DNA of 64,000 nt from NCBI GenBank assembly GCA_030536575.1, contig JAUNPS010000001.1, positions 89,585 through 153,584 on the forward strand. The letters run 5' to 3'. The position numbers and the translations under genes are program-made. This document shows, one piece after another, positions 8,129-16,137 of the stretch (position 1 is the first letter of the stretch; each line of letters starts with the position of its first letter). The notes below the pieces were generated by a model. The model was not told the DNA's origin and ran no database searches. It saw only the letters and a list, made by a program, of their open reading frames with translations. This stretch comes from Eubacteriales bacterium. Lineage in GTDB: Bacteria; Bacillota; Clostridia; Lachnospirales; Lachnospiraceae.

Positions 8129-8294
8129 GATTTATACAAATTTATATTTTGCAATATCCTTCTAAAATGATTCTCTTGCAAAATACAAAATAATATGTTA
8201 TACTACTTAACGGAAAGTCAAAGTACAAAAAGGCGGCCTACCCTCCTGTTTCGGAGGGGCGAACCCTCCAGACATAGAAAGGAGGGTGATGCCA

Positions 8295-8387
8295 ATGTAT
8301 GTTACATATTCGGATCTAATCCAGATAGGTATCTTATTGGTAGCCCTTGTCAGTCTCTTTTATGAGATTTACAAGGGAAAAAAGTAG
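8295..8387 (+). CDS. Putative holin-like type I toxin, 30 aa
   Basis: A 30-residue peptide: short polar start (MYVTYSDL), one hydrophobic helix (IQIGILLVALVSLFYEI) and a basic tail (YKGKK). This is the pattern of putative holin-like toxins of Firmicutes. The ATG at 8295 lies eight bases after GGAGGG; an in-frame ATG at 8289 is too close to that site. Such peptides insert in the membrane and are silenced by an antisense RNA. It is too short for ordinary gene finders. Confidence 0.75.
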   Translation: MYVTYSDLIQIGILLVALVSLFYEIYKGKK

Positions 8388-8412
8388 CCGCCACTACCGC
8401 AACTAGTGACGG
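8388..8412. terminator. Hairpin directly after the toxin stop codon
   Basis: CCGCCACTA and TAGTGACGG form a nine-base stem with one G-T pair and a seven-base loop, starting at the base after the toxin stop codon. It has no clear T tail, so it may stabilise the toxin mRNA or belong to the antisense RNA rather than end transcription. Confidence 0.5.
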
Positions 8413-8540
8413 CTCACCTCGTCTGAGGTTGTAACCCGTTAACGCAGGGTAGGCCATGTACTTTTGGCTTTCCCTTTGTATTTTTACTATATCACATCTT
8501 GCACCAGGATGCAAGAGGGAAATCCGAGAATTTTCATTCC

Positions 8541-9563
8541 CTACCGCACAATTCCCAACATCGCCTTCACATTCCCATAAGGCGTCTCCGTCCCCATCGC
8601 ACACCCCGGCCCCAAAATCACCCCCGTCTGCCTCTTTCCTCCAACAATCCCCAGCATCCTTCCCGTCTCCTCCCTCACCTGCTCCTCCGTCCCCTGAAAC
8701 AGCGTAAGCGGCGAAATCTGCCCCAAAATCACCTGCCTGCCCTTCATCCCCGGAAACACCTCCGCCAAATCCGTCTTCTGGTCAATCTCCAGAATATCCG
8801 CCTCCGCAAGCATCATCCGGTCAATGATCCGCGTCGCATTCCCACAGATATGCAGCGCCAGCGTCCCACCCAGCCCATGCACATACCGCGCTACCTGTCT
8901 CTCAAACGGCATCGCAAACTTCTCATAAAGCGCCGGCGAAAGCACATCCGGCCCCGCCGTACTGTCCCCCAGCGACGTCCCATGCGCCCCAGCCTCCAAA
9001 AGCGCTCTGCAGTAAATCTTCTCCGCCTCCACGCATGCCTGCAGCAGCTCAAAAATCTCCTCCTCGCACTCCTCATCCAGCAGATCCTCCAGAAGCCGGT
9101 TCATCCCATAAATCTGCGCCGCCAGGCTAAATGGCCCCTGATCCCCGCGTCCCATAAGAAAAACGGAATCTCCCAGCTCCCTTTTCAGAATCCGAACCGT
9201 TTCCAGATTCGCCCGGACAAGCGGCGATTCCAGAATCCGTTCATCCGGCTTGAGCTTTCGGACATCCTTCAGCGAATCGATGGCCGCCCCATGCGCCACC
9301 GGGCAATCCTTTTCCCGGTAAATCCCCCCACACCCCATCGCCTCCGCCAGCGCCGCCGTCCCGTTCTCGATCAGCAGCATATCCTGCCCGAACTCCCGCA
9401 GCAGGCGCATCTGCGCCTTCGCCATCCCCTCCGCATCCAGCACAAACTCTGAAAACGGCTCTCCGGACTCCTTCGCACACATCATGAAATTGTGCAGATC
9501 CGTCGGAATCCGGTCAACCTGCTGAAAATGCATGGCTGCCATACACCTTTCATACGAATTCAT
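8541..9563 (-). CDS. Uroporphyrinogen decarboxylase-like methyltransferase (MtaA/CmuA type)
   Basis: A 340-aa UroD-fold protein. True UroD has conserved porphyrin-binding Arg residues at the N-terminus; here HICGN near residue 231 and GPGC near residue 320 give the His-x-Cys...Cys zinc site of corrinoid-dependent methyltransferases such as MtaA and MtbA. These move methyl groups between a corrinoid protein and a thiol. No corrinoid-binding protein is next to it. It is the last gene of a sugar ABC operon, overlapping the GH13 gene by 14 bp, which is an unusual setting. It may act in demethylation of a methoxylated substrate, but this is inference. Confidence 0.85.
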   Translation of the reverse strand: MNSYERCMAAMHFQQVDRIPTDLHNFMMCAKESGEPFSEFVLDAEGMAKAQMRLLREFGQDMLLIENGTAALAEAMGCGGIYREKDCPVAHGAAIDSLKDVRKLKPDERILESPLVRANLETVRILKRELGDSVFLMGRGDQGPFSLAAQIYGMNRLLEDLLDEECEEEIFELLQACVEAEKIYCRALLEAGAHGTSLGDSTAGPDVLSPALYEKFAMPFERQVARYVHGLGGTLALHICGNATRIIDRMMLAEADILEIDQKTDLAEVFPGMKGRQVILGQISPLTLFQGTEEQVREETGRMLGIVGGKRQTGVILGPGCAMGTETPYGNVKAMLGIVR

Positions 9564-11313
9564 CTTCCGTCCCTCCCCATTCCAATAAAATCACCAGCAA
9601 TCCACCTTCCGCATGCTTATCCGGCCCGATTTTCCACATTTTTGCATCCAAATCACAGAGAGATTCCACACCGGCCTTTGCCGCCCCAAACAATACCTCG
9701 TACCGCACCTTTTCCAAATTTCCGGCCAGCGCCTCCGAAAACGAAATGCAAAGCCCGGCCGCTTCCTCCGTTTCCGGATTCGCCGCCACCAAAACCGCCC
9801 GCCTTTCTCCCAGGTACAGATAAGGTCTTGGCAAAATTTTCTCCGAATGATACGAAAGCGCCCTGACCTTTGGATTCTTTTCACACTCCATCTTCATCGG
9901 GCGGATCAAATGCGGAAACTGCTTTCGGATATCCAGCATTTTCCGGCAGTCCTGAAGCATTTCCCTCTTCGGCTGCTCCTCCAGCTGCTCCCACTGAATC
10001 CAGCTTCCGTACAGCCATTTTCCTTTTCCCGGCTCCTCTTTTCCATATAAATCCGCCGCATGCCAGGGAATCGGGACATAATCCGCATCAAATTCCTCCC
10101 CGGCCATAAAAATCGGAACTCCCGGCGCAAGCAGACAGCCATATCCCAGAAAATGACGGCTGCCCCTGGCGGCATACCCCGCTTCCTCCGTCCGGCTTCC
10201 AACCCATCCGTTATCATGACAGCTCAATTGAATGGACACATACTGCCCGGCCTGCTGCCGATATGGAAACGAAACCCTCATCGAAGACTCCTTCCGTTCC
10301 ACTTCCACATAAAAATCCGGCGTCATCGTATTCTCCCGGTTACTGTGCCAATGCCACCCCTGCTCATCATAAATGACCACATCCGCAACCGTTTTCTCCG
10401 GCCTGACATTTTCCAGACGCACGACCTTCCGCTCCTCACTATACGCCTCCCTCTGCAAAGTCTCCGTCCCTTCTTCACATACCTGAAGGCCGTCCCCATT
10501 ATGCTCCGCATCTGCCGGCATTTCCCAGGAAACCTGCACCTCGCCATCCGCATAATGAATCTCATAATGATACCGCTCTGTCCGCCTGGCACACACATCC
10601 GCCATGGCTCCGCCCATATCCCACAAAAGGCGGCTCTTCGGAAAACGCCTGTGATTATCGCTCAGGCGAAGCCCTCCCTGCAATACATCGGAAACCCCTG
10701 TAATCCCCGGCCCGGTTTCCAGCATAATCAGAATCTCATGCCCGGCCTCCCGGCACCGCCTGCGGATTTCCACCCACAGATCATTCCGGTAATGCGCCAC
10801 ATCCAGCCGATACCCATCAATGCCAAATTCCGTCACGTAACGCACCCACAGGTTCACCCACCACGCATCCAAATCGGGATGTTCCCCATACCAGTCATAA
10901 TCCGTCATCCCCCAGGAACCGCCCCGGAACCAGTCCGGATGCTCCTGCACCAGCGGGCTGTCCGACATGACGCCATGGGTGATCACATCCAGAAACACCC
11001 GAATCCCTTTTTCATGGGCGCGCCGGATCATCGAGCGGAAAGTTTCCTCCGTCCCCAGGCTCGGATCCAGAATTTCCGGATCAATGCAGGCATATTCCGT
11101 CCAGATATTGTAAAAATGCTTCGGGTCGCAAAGCTGATGGCCGGTCAGCCAAATACCCGTAATCCCAAGTTCCGCCAGATATTCCATTTTCTCTTCCAGA
11201 GAACGAAACGTCCCGCTCTCCGGCCCTTCCGGCGAGGTAAATCCCTTTGCCGCGATCTCATAAACCACTAAATTCTCCAGGAATTCCGGAGATCCAACCA
11301 TGTTCTGTCCCAT
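9550..11313 (-). CDS. Alpha-amylase family glycoside hydrolase (GH13)
   Basis: A 587-aa cytoplasmic GH13 enzyme; there is no signal peptide. GH13 region II GYRLDVAHY (about 168-176, nucleophile Asp), region III IMLETGPG (about 195-202, acid/base Glu) and region IV SCHDNGW (about 364-370, stabilising Asp) are visible. The N-terminus goes straight into the barrel (LEKMEYLAELGITGIWLTG). It probably hydrolyses or rearranges an alpha-glucan or oligosaccharide brought in by the adjacent ABC transporter. The exact specificity is not readable. It starts after GGAGGAAAAG, nine bp beyond the permease gene. Confidence 0.88.
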   Translation of the reverse strand: MGQNMVGSPEFLENLVVYEIAAKGFTSPEGPESGTFRSLEEKMEYLAELGITGIWLTGHQLCDPKHFYNIWTEYACIDPEILDPSLGTEETFRSMIRRAHEKGIRVFLDVITHGVMSDSPLVQEHPDWFRGGSWGMTDYDWYGEHPDLDAWWVNLWVRYVTEFGIDGYRLDVAHYRNDLWVEIRRRCREAGHEILIMLETGPGITGVSDVLQGGLRLSDNHRRFPKSRLLWDMGGAMADVCARRTERYHYEIHYADGEVQVSWEMPADAEHNGDGLQVCEEGTETLQREAYSEERKVVRLENVRPEKTVADVVIYDEQGWHWHSNRENTMTPDFYVEVERKESSMRVSFPYRQQAGQYVSIQLSCHDNGWVGSRTEEAGYAARGSRHFLGYGCLLAPGVPIFMAGEEFDADYVPIPWHAADLYGKEEPGKGKWLYGSWIQWEQLEEQPKREMLQDCRKMLDIRKQFPHLIRPMKMECEKNPKVRALSYHSEKILPRPYLYLGERRAVLVAANPETEEAAGLCISFSEALAGNLEKVRYEVLFGAAKAGVESLCDLDAKMWKIGPDKHAEGGLLVILLEWGGTEDEFV

Positions 11314-11322
11314 CTTTTCCTC

Positions 11323-12153
11323 CTATCCTTTCACCGATCCCGCAATCATACTTTCCGCCACCCGTTCCTGCAAAATCACATATAATACCAGGGTTGGTAC
11401 AATGCAAAGCACCAGCGCAGCAAACATTGACGTATAATTAAAGCTGAAAGAGGATGTAAAATATTTAATCATTAACGGCATTGTCCGGTTCGACTCACTG
11501 GACGTCAGCATCATTGCAAACAAAAACTCATTCCAGGAATTGATAAACGCCAGAATCGCCGAACTGGCCATAGCCGGCTTCGCCACCGGAAGCATAATCT
11601 GGAAAAATGCCCGGAAAAATCCCGCCCCGTCCAGATACGCCGCCTCCTCCAGTTCCCTTGGAATTCCCAGAAACGCGCTCCGCATCAGCGCCAGCGTCAT
11701 TGCCATCGCAAACCCCGTGTAGACCAAGATCAGCCCTGCCTTCGTATCATACAGCCCCAGGCTGCGGATCACAAAATAAATGGGCTGCACCATCGCATTC
11801 GACGGGATCAGCATCGATGAGAGCAGCAGGAAGAACAGCAGATTCCGCCCCCGAAATTCCACACGCGCCAATACATAAGCCGCCAGAGAATAAATCAGCA
11901 CCGCCAGCACCGTACTGCTCCCGGCCACGATCACCGACGTCAGAAACCGCATCGGAATATTCGCCTTTTCAATGGCAATCGCATACCCTTCCAGATACAG
12001 CGAATCCGGCAGGGAAAACGCCGACGATAAAATCTGCTTATTCGTCTTAAACGAAGAAATCAAAATCCATAAAAGCGGCGCAACGGAGATCAAAATGATG
12101 AACACCATCACAGCATAGTCAAAAAGCGCAATCCATTTCCAGCGTTTTTTCAT
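11323..12153 (-). CDS. Sugar ABC transporter permease (MalG type)
   Basis: A 276-aa permease with six predicted helices. The coupling motif EEAAYLDGAGFFRAFFQIMLP (about residues 168-188) is the EAA loop that contacts the ATPase. It is the MalG/CUT1-type partner of the upstream MalF-type permease. The operon has no ATPase gene, as is common when a shared MsmX-type ATPase serves several CUT1 transporters. Confidence 0.93.
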   Translation of the reverse strand: MKKRWKWIALFDYAVMVFIILISVAPLLWILISSFKTNKQILSSAFSLPDSLYLEGYAIAIEKANIPMRFLTSVIVAGSSTVLAVLIYSLAAYVLARVEFRGRNLLFFLLLSSMLIPSNAMVQPIYFVIRSLGLYDTKAGLILVYTGFAMAMTLALMRSAFLGIPRELEEAAYLDGAGFFRAFFQIMLPVAKPAMASSAILAFINSWNEFLFAMMLTSSESNRTMPLMIKYFTSSFSFNYTSMFAALVLCIVPTLVLYVILQERVAESMIAGSVKG

Positions 12154-12163
12154 GTTCTCCCTC

Positions 12164-13033
12164 CTAATCCGACGTGCTCATCGAAAAAATGCGGTTGCAG
12201 ACTGCCATTGCGAAGACGCCCATTAAAAGCAGCAGCATTCCCAGCGCATTCGCATAACCGTACTGATTGCTCTGGACAATTTTATCCAGCATCATTACGG
12301 AAATCGTCATCGTCGAAGAGCCTGGCCCGCCGTTCGTCGTCATATAAATGCTCTCAAATTCTTTGAACACCGACGTAATCGCGATAATCGCCCCGGTTCC
12401 GATAATGCGTTTCAAAAGCGGCAGATAAATATAAAAATCAATCTGCAGGGGCGACGCCCCGTCCACTTTTGCCGATTCCTCGATTTCCGAAGAAATGGAG
12501 AAAATTTCCGACAAGGTAATCAGCATGATCAGGGCCGCATACCACAGCCAGATATTGGTTACGCTCAGAAATGCCGTATCCGCGTCCGCCAGCCAGTTCC
12601 GGCAGTATTGTTCCAGTCCGATGAACCGCAGAAAGGTGTTGAGAAGCCCGACGTCCACCTTATAAATGAACACAAACATCAGGGAAATCGCCGCCCTGGA
12701 AATCACATTGGGCACCATAAAAGCAGCCCGTACAAACCGCCAGCCCTTCCGTTTTCGCTTCAGTACCAGAGCCGTCAGGACACCGAAAGGAACGTGAATC
12801 ACAATCGCCAGCAGCGCCCAGACCAGCGTATGGCGCAGCGCCGCATGAAACACCGGATCCTGGAAAATCCGCACATAATTACGCAGTCCAATAAATTTCA
12901 TCGGCGTCATCCCATTCCACTTTGTGAAACTGGATACCGCTCCAAGAACCATTGGCCCCAAATATACCAGGACAAACACGATAACGGCTGGCAGCAGGAA
13001 CAGAAAAACCCAAATCTTTTTTGTTTTTTGCAT
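12164..13033 (-). CDS. Sugar ABC transporter permease (MalF type)
   Basis: A 289-aa permease with six helices; the EAA loop is EIEESAKVDGASPLQIDFYI near residue 195. The frame is open to 13252, but the ATG at 13033 has GGAGGAAAAGGT just upstream and the first hydrophobic helix begins right after it. It is translated after the solute-binding protein and ten bp before the MalG-type permease. Confidence 0.93.
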   Translation of the reverse strand: MQKTKKIWVFLFLLPAVIVFVLVYLGPMVLGAVSSFTKWNGMTPMKFIGLRNYVRIFQDPVFHAALRHTLVWALLAIVIHVPFGVLTALVLKRKRKGWRFVRAAFMVPNVISRAAISLMFVFIYKVDVGLLNTFLRFIGLEQYCRNWLADADTAFLSVTNIWLWYAALIMLITLSEIFSISSEIEESAKVDGASPLQIDFYIYLPLLKRIIGTGAIIAITSVFKEFESIYMTTNGGPGSSTMTISVMMLDKIVQSNQYGYANALGMLLLLMGVFAMAVCNRIFSMSTSD

Positions 13034-13085
13034 ACCTTTTCCTCCTGTCAGAAGGGGACGCCGCAGATTCGGCGCCCCGTCTTTC

Positions 13086-14390
13086 TTATTCGATATCTTC
13101 CCGGTACTGGGCTGCGCCTGCATCCAGCATTTCGATAAAGGCGTCCAGGGTCGTGCTGCCATTGACCAAATTGGGGATTTCTCTTCCGAAAATGTCGTTC
13201 TGCGCCACCGGATCCCACTTATTCTGATAACTTGGGAAAATGATTTCCACATTTTTCGCGCATTCCGCGTATTCCTGCATGGTCGGAATCATCTGGTCGA
13301 TATCTTCCTGGCTGATTTCCATCGTGACGGGCATGGAACCATTGGTGATGGCCTGCTCGATCACGTATTCCGGCCGGGAAGAGAATTTCAGATATTCAAT
13401 CGCTCCTTCGATTACTTCCTGGGGCTGGTCGACGGAAACTGCTTTGGCAAACGCTTCCAGAGAACCCATCATCGCATTGCCCGGATAAGGCGCATAGCCA
13501 ACCTTCTCCTCAAACCCTTCCTCTGCGTAGCTGGTATCCGTCAGACTCTGCATCATCCACGGCCCATTTGCGATCATCGCCGTATCGCCTGCGAAGAAAT
13601 GGTTCGAAGCCAGCGCATAGCTGCCGCCAACCGCATCTTCCGTCGTATACTTCCGAAACAATTCCACCATCATTTCGACGGCCTCCCGAAATTCCGGCGT
13701 ATCGTAACTTTCCGGGAATTGCTGCTGCATAAATTCCAGGCCGGCATCTGTCTGGGCTAAATAAGCGGTGGTAAACAGCATCGCGCACCAGGCTGTCTCG
13801 GTCGTGTGCAGGGAAAGCGGCGTAATCCCTGCCTCCACAAGCTGGTCGCAGGCTGCGAAGAATTCCTCCCAGGTCTGCGGAAATTCGCTGATCCCCGCCT
13901 GTTCGAACAGCTCTTTATTATAATAAATGCCGCTCATCTGAATCCCGGAAGGCGGAACCAGAAACGTCCCTTTCTCCGTTTTAAAGTCCTCGATGGCCTG
14001 TGGAATCATATTCTGCATCCATTCCTCGTCTGCTTCCATGTACGGCTCCAGGTTCACCAGCCGGTCATTTTCAATCATTAAGTCCAAAAATGCAGGCTCT
14101 GTCCCGATACTCCACAAAATAGACGGGAGGGATTCGGAGCTGTTCAGCATTTTCAGCTTAGAGCGGTAATCCTCGGCCGCACCTGCCAGTTTTTCCGCTT
14201 CAATCCGGTAGACTCCGGCGTATTCTTCATTAAATGCCTCGATAATCTTTCCGTCTGAAATTTCCATGGAGTCGTTCGTACCGGTCGTCATCAAAATCGG
14301 AATCACGACTTCGTCCGCACAGGCTGAGATGCCTGTCATCCCCATAATCATTCCCGCACACAGTACGATTGCTAACGTTCTCTTTTTCAT
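13086..14390 (-). CDS. Sugar-binding lipoprotein of an ABC transporter
   Basis: A 434-aa extracellular solute-binding protein (family 1, CUT1 carbohydrate type). The signal peptide (residues 1-23) ends in ISAC, a plausible lipobox with Cys24 as the lipid-attached residue. The body includes the family features GTFLVPPSGIQMSGIYYNKELF and GPWMMQSL. It is the first gene of an operon with two permeases, GH13 and a UroD-like protein. The divergent YesN/YesM-type pair is the likely regulator. Confidence 0.92.
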   Translation of the reverse strand: MKKRTLAIVLCAGMIMGMTGISACADEVVIPILMTTGTNDSMEISDGKIIEAFNEEYAGVYRIEAEKLAGAAEDYRSKLKMLNSSESLPSILWSIGTEPAFLDLMIENDRLVNLEPYMEADEEWMQNMIPQAIEDFKTEKGTFLVPPSGIQMSGIYYNKELFEQAGISEFPQTWEEFFAACDQLVEAGITPLSLHTTETAWCAMLFTTAYLAQTDAGLEFMQQQFPESYDTPEFREAVEMMVELFRKYTTEDAVGGSYALASNHFFAGDTAMIANGPWMMQSLTDTSYAEEGFEEKVGYAPYPGNAMMGSLEAFAKAVSVDQPQEVIEGAIEYLKFSSRPEYVIEQAITNGSMPVTMEISQEDIDQMIPTMQEYAECAKNVEIIFPSYQNKWDPVAQNDIFGREIPNLVNGSTTLDAFIEMLDAGAAQYREDIE

Positions 14391-14425
14391 TGTAAAACCC
14401 CCTTCTGTTTTGTTTTGATAAACGT

Positions 14426-14452
14426 ATTATAACAAACCGGATTTTTCATCCG
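14426..14452 (-). promoter_or_regulatory. Promoter and inverted repeat of the sugar ABC operon
   Basis: TATAAT on the minus strand (14431-14426), 36 bp before the solute-binding protein gene. There is no good -35; in its place lies CGGAT-N5-ATCCG (14438-14452). The weak -35 and the repeat fit activation by the neighbouring AraC-type response regulator. Confidence 0.45.
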
Positions 14453-14507
14453 ATATAAATTATTAAACCTGTTTCTGCAAATAATTAAATGTCCGGATAT
14501 CAGGAAA

Positions 14508-14535
14508 TTGACACCCTATCCCCCTTTGTTATAAT
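14508..14535 (+). promoter_or_regulatory. Promoter of the two-component system
   Basis: TTGACA (14508-14513), 16-base spacer, TATAAT (14530-14535), 22 bp before the response-regulator ATG. A strong housekeeping promoter, so the regulators are probably made constitutively. Confidence 0.75.
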
Positions 14536-14556
14536 GAAAGAAACGGAGGTGCTGCT

Positions 14557-16137
14557 ATGCTGAAGCTTTTCATTGTTGACGACGAACCCATCATTTTATC
14601 CGGCCTTCTGAACACGTATCCCTGGGAACGGTGGGGCTTTACCCCGGTCGGCTCTGCCACGAAAGGGCGCACGGCCCTCACCCTGATTGAAAAATTGCAG
14701 CCGGATGTGGTCATTGCCGACGTCCGTATGAAAGACATGACCGGACTGGAAGTGCTGGAACAGGCTATGGAAAACCATCCTTCCATCGTATTCATTATGA
14801 TCAGCGCCTACCGGGATTTCCAATATGCGCAAAAAGCCTGCCAGCTCGGCGCTTACTCCTATCTGTTAAAGCCCCTTGACGAAAAGGAGCTTCAGAAAAC
14901 TATGCTGGAAGTGGCTGAACACATCCTGCAAAAACAGACGGATTCGGATCTTTCCGACAGTTATCACCTGTTTTTGACGAAACATTCCTATCATTATGAG
15001 CGTTCCCTGCTCCGCAGCTATGTCCAGGGCTACATGGAAACCAACGAATTTACCGACGCTTTTTCGTTTACGAATCCCGGCTGGAAGTCCTACCGGGTGG
15101 CCGCCGTAAGCCTGGGAATCGATATCAGCATGAACATCCTGAAATACCGTTCCGGCCATTATATCCTGCTGCAATATATCCAGTCCCACCGGCATGAACT
15201 GCCTTTCGGCTACGCCTTCGAGCGCCCGGACGGCGGTTTGTCCTATTTTCTTGTATTAAAACAGGGAGAGCATTTTGACCGCCGCAGTCTGGAAATTCTC
15301 TTCGAAAACTTTCAGAAGGAATTCCATCTGGGCGTCGTTTATGCCCTTTCGAAAGAGTACCCCTCCCTTCTGGACGCCCGGCAGGCGGCGGCCGAGGCGG
15401 ATTTCCTGCTGAAAATTGCCGACGATGCGGGCCTGGATCAGCTCTACCCGGAAAATGCGGCGGAAGAGCTGGCTGCAACCACGCCGTCTCCGGCCGGATA
15501 TCCGGAACATTTTTCTTCTCTGATCCTGCGCTGCATTCAGTCTCAGAACTATCCGGCGGCGAAAAAGAATCTGGAAAAATTCGTTTTCGCTCTTTCCGGG
15601 AACCACAGCATTGCTTTCCAAAAAGCGTGCCTTCTGCGGCTCACCACGGAAATTTATACGACGTTCTACCAAAGTGCGCTGCTTTCGGCGTCTCTGCGGG
15701 AAAATTTTGAGGATCTGATCGATTCGTTTCCGGAGACTCCGGTGCTGAAAACGATTCCGGCTATTCATCAGTTAATCAGGGCGCTGATTCCTCCAAGTGC
15801 GCCGCCTACTGCCAACAGCTATGTGGAAAAGGCGAAATTATACGCCCAGGAACATCTAGCCGATGAATATCTGAACATTACCACCGTTTCTGAAATGCTG
15901 TTTCTAAACCCGGTTTATTTTGGAAAATTATTTAAGAAGGCCACCGGGAAGGGCTTTAAGGCGTATCTTCTGGAACTTCGGATCGCTTACGCCAAACGGC
16001 AGCTCACCACGACTTCGAAAAGCATTTCCGCGATCTGTCAGGAAATCGGCATTCCCAATGCATCCTATTTTTCCCAGCTTTTTAAGGCATCCGAAGGGGT
16101 GCTTCCCACGGAATACCGAAAGGAGCGGCTGCTATGA
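14557..16137 (+). CDS. AraC-type response regulator (YesN family)
   Basis: A 526-aa regulator. The receiver domain (1-120) has the acidic pair D9/D10, phosphoacceptor D55 in IADVRMKD and K105 in LLKPLD. After a long middle part comes a double helix-turn-helix AraC domain at about 425-522, with NPVYFGKLFKKATGKGFKAY. It starts after CGGAGGTGCTGCT and overlaps the kinase gene by four bases. Together with that kinase it probably senses an external sugar and controls the divergent ABC/GH13 operon. Confidence 0.93.
   Translation: MLKLFIVDDEPIILSGLLNTYPWERWGFTPVGSATKGRTALTLIEKLQPDVVIADVRMKDMTGLEVLEQAMENHPSIVFIMISAYRDFQYAQKACQLGAYSYLLKPLDEKELQKTMLEVAEHILQKQTDSDLSDSYHLFLTKHSYHYERSLLRSYVQGYMETNEFTDAFSFTNPGWKSYRVAAVSLGIDISMNILKYRSGHYILLQYIQSHRHELPFGYAFERPDGGLSYFLVLKQGEHFDRRSLEILFENFQKEFHLGVVYALSKEYPSLLDARQAAAEADFLLKIADDAGLDQLYPENAAEELAATTPSPAGYPEHFSSLILRCIQSQNYPAAKKNLEKFVFALSGNHSIAFQKACLLRLTTEIYTTFYQSALLSASLRENFEDLIDSFPETPVLKTIPAIHQLIRALIPPSAPPTANSYVEKAKLYAQEHLADEYLNITTVSEMLFLNPVYFGKLFKKATGKGFKAYLLELRIAYAKRQLTTTSKSISAICQEIGIPNASYFSQLFKASEGVLPTEYRKERLL

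Larger units (their letters stand above)
8215..8475 (+). other. Type I toxin-antitoxin-like locus (structured toxin mRNA)
   Basis: The 30-codon toxin frame is embedded in a transcript with long-range complementarity. GGCCTACCCT (8234-8243) pairs with AGGGTAGGCC (8447-8456). The outer GGAAAGTCAAAGTAC-type sequence is complementary to GTACTTTTGGCTTTCC near 8459-8475. This end pairing is typical of type I toxin mRNAs of the TxpA/Fst/holin-like kind. The antisense antitoxin RNA is not directly visible but would be expected from the minus strand over the 3' part. Confidence 0.6.

Noticed and set aside
8541-9563. True uroporphyrinogen decarboxylase of heme synthesis
   Set aside because: The zinc His-x-Cys...Cys pattern and the sugar operon setting fit the methyltransferase branch; no other heme genes are nearby.
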